The position numbers and the translations under genes were made by a program. This document shows, one piece after another, positions 25,157-32,179 of a stretch of 64,000 bases of DNA; position 1 is the first letter of the stretch; every line of letters begins with the position of its first letter. Below the pieces are notes generated by a model. That model saw only the letters and a list, made by a program, of their open reading frames with translations. It made no database searches and was not told the origin of the DNA. The stretch lies in the NCBI GenBank assembly GCA_963732095.1, contig CAVSZA010000033.1:19683-83682 (forward strand), in the 5' to 3' direction. Origin of the DNA: AP-15 sp963732095. GTDB taxonomy: Bacteria; Pseudomonadota; Alphaproteobacteria; ATCC43930; CGMCC-115725.

Positions 25157-26869
25157 ATGCCGCAAGACAGGCCCGCGATCCGATCGATCCGCTGCAACGT
25201 GCTGTTGGTGTCTCCCCGCTTCGCCGGTCGGTCGTTCTGGAACTTGACTGCCACCTGCGAGGCATTAGGGGCCAAAACTGCCGCCCCGCCGCTTGGGCTA
25301 ATTACAGTTGCTGCCATGCTCCCGAAGTCTTGGGAATGCCGGCTAGTCAACCGCAATGCCGAGGAGCTCGTCGACGCCGACCTGCAATGGGCCGACATGG
25401 TGATGACCGGTGGGATGATCCCGCAGCGACCGGATGCGCTGGCTGTCATCGAATTAGCTCAGGCCCGGGGCAAGCCCGTGGTGGTTGGTGGGCCAGACGT
25501 GACCTCCGCCCCAGAAGCCTACGCGCAAGCCGATTTTCAGGTTTTGGGCGAAGCCGAGGGCGTGATAGAGGCGTTTATTGAGGCTTGGAGCGCGGGATCG
25601 CTGAACGGCGTGTTCGAAGCCGAGAAGTTCAAGATCGACGTCACCAAGACGCCGATCCCGCGCTATGATCTGCTCAAGCGCAGCCAGTACCTCTATTACG
25701 GCGTGCAGTTCGCGCGCGGCTGCCCCTTTACCTGCGAGTTTTGTGACATCATCGAGTTGTATGGGCGCGCCCCGCGGGCCAAGACCGTAGAGCAGATATT
25801 GGCCGAGCTTGACACGCTGTACCGCCTCGGCTATCGCGGCTTTCTCGACTTTGTCGACGACAACTTCATTGGCAACAAGAAAGCGGTTAAGAATTTGTTG
25901 CCGCATCTGATCGCCTGGCAGAAGGAGCACGGCTATCCATTTGAATTCACGACCGAGGCGTCGATCAACCTGGCTGATGACGACGCCTTGCTCGCGCTGA
26001 TGCGCGAGGCAAATTTCTTAAACATTTTCGTCGGCATCGAAAGCCCCAATCCGGAGACGCTGGTATCGACGCAGAAAAAACAGAATACGCGCCGCGTGTT
26101 GGACGACAGCGTGCGCAAGATCTATCGTGCTGGGATCTACGTGCATGCCGGTTTCATCGTCGGCTTCGACAGCGAGAAGGACGGTGTCGCCGCCGGAATG
26201 ACAGATTTTATCGAAGCGGCTGCGATCCCCGTCTGCATGGTCGGCCTCTTGTTTGCGCTGCCCCATACGCAATTGGGCCGGCGGCTCGAAAAGGAAGGCC
26301 GCATGCTTCCGCAGTCCTATGTCGAACAACTGGCGGAGCTCGGCGCCGGCGACCAATGCACCGCCGGCCTCAATTTTCACACAGCGCGCCCACGCCGCGA
26401 AATCCTATTGGATTTCAAGAAGGTTTTGCAGGGGGTGTACGATTTGGATGCGTATTACAGCCGAGTCAGGACGGTAGCGCGGACGCTCGACCGCCCGAAG
26501 CTGGATAGGAGCCGCTCGACCCAGTTTCTTCGGCGCACTCTCGGCACTTCGCTCCACGATCTTAGCCTTGCTTTCCGCATTCTGTGGCGCATTGTGCGGC
26601 GGCAGCCTGAGGCACTCGGTCATGTCTGCCGAGCGGTCTTCGAAACCGCCAAACACAACCGCGAAGCCCTCCCATGCGTTTTTACAATGGCAGCCTTTTA
26701 CCTCCATCTTGGGCCATTTTCGCGGTACGTGGTCTCCCTGTTGGATCAGCGGATCGCGGCAATCTCTGACGACGGGCCAGGCATTGAACAACTGTCGACC
26801 AGCCCGGTGAGGATGCCAGGTGGTGGATTGGAACTAGCGCTGACCCTGGCGCACGATCTTCGAGCTTGA
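25157..26869 (+). CDS. B12-binding radical SAM protein with DUF4070-type tail
   Basis: A 570-residue enzyme. Residues about 10-150 form a cobalamin-binding Rossmann domain (CNVLLVSPRFAGRSFW, VVVGGPDVTSAPEAYAQADF, LGEAEGVIEAF). The radical SAM core starts with RGCPFTCEFCD, whose Cys 189, 193 and 196 should bind the 4Fe-4S cluster, and continues DFVDDNFIGNKKAVKNLLPH, TEASINLADDDALL, FVGIESPNPETL and HAGFIVGFDSEKDG. The region LPHTQLGRRLEKEGRML to the end matches DUF4070, found in the group that includes the hopanoid methylase HpnP. HpnP itself is not claimed: no hopanoid genes are adjacent. The ATG at 25157 has GGGAGCG upstream. Confidence 0.88.
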   Translation: MPQDRPAIRSIRCNVLLVSPRFAGRSFWNLTATCEALGAKTAAPPLGLITVAAMLPKSWECRLVNRNAEELVDADLQWADMVMTGGMIPQRPDALAVIELAQARGKPVVVGGPDVTSAPEAYAQADFQVLGEAEGVIEAFIEAWSAGSLNGVFEAEKFKIDVTKTPIPRYDLLKRSQYLYYGVQFARGCPFTCEFCDIIELYGRAPRAKTVEQILAELDTLYRLGYRGFLDFVDDNFIGNKKAVKNLLPHLIAWQKEHGYPFEFTTEASINLADDDALLALMREANFLNIFVGIESPNPETLVSTQKKQNTRRVLDDSVRKIYRAGIYVHAGFIVGFDSEKDGVAAGMTDFIEAAAIPVCMVGLLFALPHTQLGRRLEKEGRMLPQSYVEQLAELGAGDQCTAGLNFHTARPRREILLDFKKVLQGVYDLDAYYSRVRTVARTLDRPKLDRSRSTQFLRRTLGTSLHDLSLAFRILWRIVRRQPEALGHVCRAVFETAKHNREALPCVFTMAAFYLHLGPFSRYVVSLLDQRIAAISDDGPGIEQLSTSPVRMPGGGLELALTLAHDLRA

Positions 26870-27089
26870 GGGCGGTCGCGACTTTGGCGGCTTAGCTCAA
26901 TCGAACGGCGCGGCCGTCGCTGCCGCGCGCCACTCCTGCGTGAGCACATCGGATCGCTGCCGGGCGATAAACAGAAACAGTGCCGCGTAGGGGCTGCGGG
27001 GAATTCGGATTGGGACGGATGAAGGGTCAGACCACGCGATCGATGTCTGCTCCGGGTGATTGACACCCGGCCGGTTGCTCGCTGCTCGA
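26870..27089. other. Intergenic stretch with hairpin
   Basis: CCGGGTG (27052-27058) and CACCCGG (27064-27070) form a 7-bp stem with a 5-nt loop downstream of the radical SAM gene. It could act as a terminator although no T-run follows. No gene is supported. Confidence 0.4.
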
Positions 27090-27205
27090 CGAATGACCGT
27101 TGTCGGCGCGTCTCGCCCGTTGCCCCGCGTCCCCGCGAAGGTCCCTTGACTGAACCGACAGCGGGCGCTCAGCCTTGGCCGCGGGAACGCGTCCTCATGC
27201 CCCGA
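27090..27205 (-). repeat. R2 repeat copy b
   Basis: The reverse complement is nearly identical to 7480-7595 over about 100 bp, for example CTGTCGGTTCAGTCAAGGG and CGGGCGAGACGCGCCG. After the shared core it continues ACAACGGTCATTCGTCGAGC. Confidence 0.85.
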
Positions 27206-27354
27206 AGCCGACAGTCAAGCGTGGGCTAGGTACCAGCTATGAGCTTACGGCACCGCGCGCTCTGGGGGCTTTGTCGCGTAGGCCAATCCGCCGACTGGCA
27301 AGATGACTCGCGCGCTCCAGGCGCCATGCAGCCGCAAGCCGATCGATCAAAGGA

Positions 27355-28680
27355 TCAAACCCGCTTGGTGCCGACAGCGCAGTGATAACCTTGGGCGATG
27401 AAAAATGTCCCGTCGGTCTTTGAGGCGGCGGCGGCCTCCTGCCACTCCGTTCTTTCCGCGGGCTCAAGCGCTGCGACAATTTGGGATTCGAGGAGAGCAA
27501 GCCTCACCGGCTCGATTTCCGGCATGGTCGCAGCCAGTTGTGGGGAAAACCAAGTCTCGGAGAGACCTGCCGCAGCGAAGCGGTGATAGAGACTTGCGTC
27601 GGCACAACCGTTCTGGGCCGCGCCCGCGGCGCTATAGGGCCGGGTCACCTTGGTGTGCAAGGCGGGGTTGAGCGGCAGGTTGGACCACCAGGGCAAGTCC
27701 AGCGCACGTACGACCGCGCCTATTCGCCCGCCCGGCTTTGTCACCCGCACGAGTTCCGTGAGCATCCGGTCGGCGTCGCCCTCTTCGAGCACAGTAATCG
27801 CGAGTGCTACATCGACGCTGGCGTCGTCGAGTGGGATCGCCTCGGCACTGCCCCGCCGGAATTCCATCCGCGCGGCCAGCCCCTCTCGCTTGGCCAGCGC
27901 CGACGCCTCGCGCAGCAGATACGGATTTATGTCGACATCGATGATGCGGTTGGAACCAGCTGTGCGGCGTGCAATCTCGCGCAGCACAACGCCCGAGCCG
28001 CCGCCGACCTCGAGGACCACGTCGCCGGGCTTGATGTCGGCGCGGTCCAATACCGTGCGCACGACTGACAGATAGTCCGAGCGGCCGCGCGCTTCGAGTA
28101 TCGCGACAACGCCGAGCAGCGGCCCACCCAGGCAAATCGTGCAATAGCGCGCGCTGAGCGGCTCGATCAACGGCTCCCACTGTGAGGGCGTCAAATCAAG
28201 CGGCATCAGCACGAGGGGCGGGCCACTGCCACGAACCCGGTAGGTGATGCCGGCCACTTCGCCTTCACCTTCCGGCGGCGACACGCCTGGGAGTGCATGT
28301 GCGTCAAGGAAGTTCGACATTGCTGCGGCGATCTCCTCACTGCGATCGGCCATGACATCGGACCAGAGCAGGTACTCATAGCCACGCAGCCGGTGCGATG
28401 CCGCGCGCGGAACCTCCTCCAGGGTCTTATCTGCGGCAGCCGCGGTTGGGCCTTGATCGCCCGCTAACACTAGGAGCGGGCATTGTAAGCTGCCCAATTC
28501 GGGGGTCGGCCGAGGCGAGACGAGCGACAGCGTGGCGACGCGCTCGGCATAGTGGGTTGCCAACCCCGGCCAGTCGCCCCCTCCCTGCTGCCCTGCCGCG
28601 ATATGCGCCCGCTCAATGCCGAGATGCCGAAACAGGTCGATCAGACACGCCTCAATGGGGCGATTCCCGTCAGTAGTCAT
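27355..28680 (-). CDS. Alpha/beta-hydrolase-like domain fused to SAM methyltransferase
   Basis: A 441-residue protein. The first 165 residues resemble an alpha/beta hydrolase without its lid start: IDLFRHLGIERAHIAAGQQG, YAERVATLSLVSPRP, CPLLVLAGDQGPTAAAADKT. The nucleophile elbow would be G-x-S-x-G, but the corresponding stretch reads AAGQQGG, so hydrolase activity is doubtful. A second hydrolase-type segment (VRGSGPPLVLMPLDLTPSQW) leads into a class I methyltransferase from about residue 215: VVLEVGGGSGVVLREIAR (motif I), IIDVDINPYLL, AEAIPLDDASVDVALAITVL and ELVRVTKPGGRIGAVV. The domains are in one frame. The substrate is unknown. Confidence 0.75.
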   Translation of the reverse strand: MTTDGNRPIEACLIDLFRHLGIERAHIAAGQQGGGDWPGLATHYAERVATLSLVSPRPTPELGSLQCPLLVLAGDQGPTAAAADKTLEEVPRAASHRLRGYEYLLWSDVMADRSEEIAAAMSNFLDAHALPGVSPPEGEGEVAGITYRVRGSGPPLVLMPLDLTPSQWEPLIEPLSARYCTICLGGPLLGVVAILEARGRSDYLSVVRTVLDRADIKPGDVVLEVGGGSGVVLREIARRTAGSNRIIDVDINPYLLREASALAKREGLAARMEFRRGSAEAIPLDDASVDVALAITVLEEGDADRMLTELVRVTKPGGRIGAVVRALDLPWWSNLPLNPALHTKVTRPYSAAGAAQNGCADASLYHRFAAAGLSETWFSPQLAATMPEIEPVRLALLESQIVAALEPAERTEWQEAAAASKTDGTFFIAQGYHCAVGTKRV

Positions 28681-28849
28681 CCGTCCCTCCCTAAACTCGA
28701 GCGCTCAATCGCTTGCTAGCTTATGTTGCCGGGGCTTCCACGCTCTGCAGGTTGGCAGGGTTGGCAGGGTTACGCTAGTAGTCGGCCCTGGGCAATAGCA
28801 AGGCGCGCCCTCCCGCGCGGTCAGGCAGCCGACGCGCGCGAGGAAATGA

Positions 28850-28965
28850 GTGCCCGCTAACGGCGCATCTCGCCCGTTGTGGCGCATTCCGGCGATCGTC
28901 TCCTTTCTGAACCCACAGCCGGCACTCAGCCTTGTCGACGGGAACCACTCTTCATGCCCCATACC
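28850..28965 (-). repeat. R2 repeat copy c, diverged
   Basis: The minus strand reads TATGGGGCATGAAGAG, ACAAGGCTGAGTGCCGGCTG, GGGTTCAGAAAGGAGACG and CGGGCGAGATGCGCCG, a diverged R2 unit. Confidence 0.75.
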
Positions 28966-29031
28966 TGCCGTTCGCGACACCGTCGGTTATCGGCCCAGTT
29001 AGGGGGTTGAGACTTTCTCATTATCCGAGGG

Positions 29032-30231
29032 TCAGACCCGCGAGCTGCTCGCGACGACGGTCAAATTGGGACGAGCCTCCGCTGGACTGGTGCTCTGCAC
29101 AACGTTGAATGCCGCAACCGGACGGCGAAGACCCTTTAGCTCCAGGTTTCCGAGGTCTTCGAGTTTTGCGACCGCTTCAATGGCTTCAGCGATGCGGCTG
29201 CTGACAAGGATCTGCCCGTCCTTGGCCTCAGCACAAAGCCGCGCGGCGAGGTTGCATACCGTACCGATCGCGGTGTAGCCGGAGCGTTCGGAAAAGCCGA
29301 TCTGGCCCAGGGTCGCGTAGCCCTGCGCGATACCCGCGCCGAAACCAAGTTCGCAGCCATGGCGACGCCAAACAGTAATCAGCTTTCTTGCCGCCTCGCG
29401 CATCGACATCGCCATCTTGACCGCGCGCTCCGCCGGGTCGGGACACGGCACAGGATCGTTGAAGAAGACCATGATCCCGTCGCCCGAGAAGTGGTCGAGA
29501 GTACCCTCGAACTGGGCGACAAGCGGCCCCAACGCGCCATGGTATTCGCGGAGGAATTTGAAGGCTTCCTCGGGCTCGGCTGTTTCAGTAAAGGCGGTGT
29601 AGCCGCGCAGATCGCAGAACACGACGACGATCTCGCGACGGTGGCTTTCGAGGATCTTCTCGTCACCCTGCGAGACGATCAATTCCGCAAGCTGCGGCGG
29701 AAGGAACCGCTTAAGTCGCCAGACCCGCCCTAACTCCTCGACCTGTTCGGCGACCCGCGCTTCGAGACTACGGCTGCGGAACAGTACGTCCTCGACCTGC
29801 TCGCCCGTCCGCCGCAATCGCCGACACAGGATCTGCATCAGCATCATCCAGATTTCGAGATGCCTTTCGAACATCGGGAGCACGTCCCGGCGGTCGATGA
29901 TCAGCAGCTCGCAATCCGTCAACGCTGCCGCGCCGGCACTGCGCTCTTCGCCGTCGATGACAGCGATTTCGCCGAAGAACTCGCCGGCATGAATGACGTT
30001 GAGGACGACTTCCTTGCCGGTCGGTGACAGCGAGACGATTTTGACGCTGCCTTGCAATACCCCAATCATCGTGCGCCCGGGTGAGCCCTTGGCAAAGATC
30101 TCCTGCCCCGCCCGATAACTCTCAACCCGGGCTTGCGTTGCGAGCGTGTCGATCTCGCCCGGTTCGAGCTTGCCGAGCACAAAGTGGCTTTGGAACAGGT
30201 CCCGTTTTTGCTCATGCGTCGAAGCGGCCAT
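29032..30231 (-). CDS. Adenylate/guanylate cyclase with N-terminal cNMP-binding domain
   Basis: A 399-residue cytosolic protein. Residues about 10-130 form a CRP-type cyclic-nucleotide-binding domain (YRAGQEIFAKGSPGRTMIGV, then GEFFGEIAVIDGEERSAGAA, the phosphate-binding cassette with G-E and R-S). A helical linker (LEARVAEQVEELGRVWRLKR) precedes a class III cyclase domain: VVVFCDLRGYTAFTETAEPE with the first metal Asp, HFSGDGIMVFFND with the second, and GTVCNLAARLC with the transition-state Asn and Arg. All catalytic residues are present. The layout suggests a cyclase controlled by its own product or another nucleotide. A CRP-type operator lies 480 bp upstream, on the other side of the start. 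Confidence 0.9.
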   Translation of the reverse strand: MAASTHEQKRDLFQSHFVLGKLEPGEIDTLATQARVESYRAGQEIFAKGSPGRTMIGVLQGSVKIVSLSPTGKEVVLNVIHAGEFFGEIAVIDGEERSAGAAALTDCELLIIDRRDVLPMFERHLEIWMMLMQILCRRLRRTGEQVEDVLFRSRSLEARVAEQVEELGRVWRLKRFLPPQLAELIVSQGDEKILESHRREIVVVFCDLRGYTAFTETAEPEEAFKFLREYHGALGPLVAQFEGTLDHFSGDGIMVFFNDPVPCPDPAERAVKMAMSMREAARKLITVWRRHGCELGFGAGIAQGYATLGQIGFSERSGYTAIGTVCNLAARLCAEAKDGQILVSSRIAEAIEAVAKLEDLGNLELKGLRRPVAAFNVVQSTSPAEARPNLTVVASSSRV

Positions 30232-30387
30232 CGCAATCTCCGCAAGCGATATCGATACCCCTCACCAACATGATACGCCCCCCACGGCCGGGCAGGAAGC
30301 GCATGGCACGTTGCGAAATTCAAGTTTTGTACTGCGGGCTGCCGCCAAAGCATCCAACGGGTTAGAGGGTGAACCTCCTCTCTCCAG

Positions 30388-30475
30388 CCCGAGTGCGGGA
30401 ATGCCTGCTTGCGGCGCAACCTCGCCGTTGCCGTGCCTTTCGGCGAAGGTCCCTTCACCACCCGATTTGCAGACC
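30388..30475 (-). repeat. R2 repeat copy d, partial
   Basis: The minus strand reads GAAGGGACCTTCGCCGAAAG and GGCAACGGCGAGGTTGCGCC, equivalent to the 3' part of R2. Confidence 0.5.
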
Positions 30476-30707
30476 TTCGCCATCGTGCGGTGAAAGTCGG
30501 TGGATTGCTGAGGTGACAATCTACGCCCTGGCAAGCCGCCTGAGCGCGAGCTGGATGGAGGCAATACAGCGATGAACTTCCGGATAAGATCGCTAAGGTT
30601 TGTAGGGCCTCGTCAGCGCGCCAGATAGTCGGCCGTCTTCGGTTTTGTCGGTTCCCTTACCCGGTGGAACCAACCCGGATCTCAGAACCGCCAAATAACT
30701 AAGCCAG

Positions 30708-30723
30708 TGTGATCTAGGTCACA
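30708..30723. promoter_or_regulatory. CRP-type operator
   Basis: TGTGATCTAGGTCACA is a perfect match to the CRP half-site pattern TGTGA-N6-TCACA. It is centred about 60 bp upstream of the ATG at 30776, a position compatible with activation. The regulator is not encoded in the window. Confidence 0.75.
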
Positions 30724-30775
30724 TTGGGTTCGCTCCACGCCGACTATGTTTGGCCTGCCAAACCGGAGCGGGACC

Positions 30776-30964
30776 ATGAAAAAGCTCATCTTCACGCTGA
30801 TCGTTACGACCGCTGTGGTCGGTGGCGCTGTCGCGTTCATGACGCTACATGGCGAACCCGCGAAGGCGACTGCCACAGCAGGGATCGACCCCTCGCTGAT
30901 GATGAGCCACGCGCATGACCTGCCTGTTGCCCACTACGACGATTACTCTGTCGTGTTCAATTGA
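30776..30964 (+). CDS. Small exported peptide under a CRP-type site
   Basis: A 62-residue protein from ATG 30776 (GGAGCGGGACC upstream). The first 21 residues are a signal peptide or anchor: MKKLIFTLIVTTAVVGGAVA. The mature part is short and ends MMSHAHDLPVAHYDDYSVVF-N. A comparable D-L-P-V-x-x-Y/F-D ending occurs in small alphaproteobacterial exported proteins of unknown function. Two His and several Asp near the end could bind metal. The perfect TGTGA-N6-TCACA operator upstream makes nucleotide-responsive control likely. Confidence 0.75.
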   Translation: MKKLIFTLIVTTAVVGGAVAFMTLHGEPAKATATAGIDPSLMMSHAHDLPVAHYDDYSVVFN

Positions 30965-31268
30965 GCGCCAAGTCCCGCAAGGTTCTATCGACCCAACTGT
31001 TTGACTGGCCCGCTAAAACAGAAAACGCCCTTACGAAGCCGCCACGCTTGCCGCCCGCTTTCAGCATCGCGATGTTGGCGGAAAGCGAGTTGTAGCCGGG
31101 CGGGTCTGTGAACGGCTCAGCGATAACCGGTGAGGTGCGGACGTAGTCGGCGGCAAGGTTGGCGCGGCGGAGGCCTTCCTCGCGAGTAGTGCCAACTCCG
31201 ACCACCGCGGCGTAGGTCGTTCCACAACTGGCGGGTCGCGATTTGCTGCGTAGCGCGTAGTTGGGCAT
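30957..31268 (-). other. Minus-strand open frame of uncertain status
   Basis: A frame of 103 codons reads AAVVGVGTTREEGLRRANLA, ADYVRTSPVIAEPFTDPPGY and MLKAGGKRGGFVRAFSVLAG. The composition looks like protein sequence, but I do not recognise the family. Its 3' end overlaps the stop region of the 30776 gene and its 5' end merges into a Ku stub, so it may be a gene fragment. Confidence 0.35.
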
Positions 31269-31284
31269 CGCCGACTTGCCCCAT

Positions 31285-31525
31285 ACACCAGCCCATCGGG
31301 CTGACGTCGATCGGGTGCCTCTTTGGTTTGCTTCCTTCTTGCCGTTCTTTGCTCCGGGACGGACGGTTCCTGCGCAAGGCCGCGTTTCAGGGCGGCCATT
31401 AAATCGATCACCGGCGATGGCGTTGATACCGTCCGCGGCTCGATGGTCACCCCTTTCATCTTCGCCTCGATCAGCTGCCGCAACGCCTCCTGATAACGGT
31501 CGTGATAGGTGCTCGGGTCGAAATT
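31285..31525 (-). pseudogene. ku: Ku DNA end-binding protein, C-terminal fragment
   Basis: The minus strand reads FDPSTYHDRYQEALRQLIEA, KMKGVTIEPRTV, SPVIDLMAALKRGLAQE and APDRRQP. This is the C-terminal arm of bacterial Ku, the partner of LigD in non-homologous end joining. The central Ku beta-barrel is absent and the end is replaced by unrelated sequence. Only about 75 of 270-300 residues remain. No ligD gene is seen nearby. Confidence 0.8.
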
Positions 31526-32179
31526 GCCGGTCCGCTGCCTAATGCTGGAAGCTGTGTCCAAGCCGGGTTGCGACCCACGATCAACGCGACGACCACTGCA
31601 CTGAACCGACAGTCGATGCGCTTCAACCCGATGGGCAGTTCGACTGTGGGAAAGCCCCACAATGCGCCTTTGTTGAGCGGCTTTCAACCTCCCGAGGCGG
31701 CTTTCAACCTCCCGAGGCGGATCCGCGATCGGTTGCTGTCCGGTCGCGTCGTTGCTTGCCTGCTGGGCGGCGCCTTGATTGGGCCGGCGCCTCGACAGGA
31801 GTAGCCACCGGAGGGATGAGGCGCGAGGCGCCATCATTCGAGTCGAGGTTCGAGGTCGGCCGCCGCTTCCGCTGCACGATGCGCGTCGATTGTGGCCTGG
31901 CAAGGCGAACCCTGAGCAAACCGTGATCACCAAGGCCACCGCGCGAATTTTCCATCAGCCGATCTGGCTGGGCGAGATTTCTCGGGCTCAATCTGCGTAG
32001 GATCAAGTGCTTGCCGCTGAAAGACCTCGCGAGGATCGAGTTCCCGGTCGCGATTGTCCCGGCGTGCGGTGCGTCCTGGCGCTGACTTTAACCAAAGAGT
32101 TGGCAAACTTCTCCAGCTCGGATTAGCCTTAACGGAGTGACTTGGCGACGAGTCGGTTCGAAAAGAGGGGAGGAAGACA
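31526..32179. other. Stretch without an intact gene; short tandem duplication
   Basis: A 20-bp unit (CTTTCAACCTCCCGAGGCGG) is duplicated exactly at 31681-31700 and 31701-31720. Minus-strand frames upstream of the Ku stub are broken and not recognised. The last 60 bp hold the ribosome site of the PQQ dehydrogenase gene (GAGGGGAGGAAG). Confidence 0.5.

Noticed and set aside
25157..26869. HpnP hopanoid C-2 methylase
   Set aside because: The family is related, but sequence recall is not enough to separate it from other DUF4070 radical SAM proteins and no hopanoid genes are nearby.
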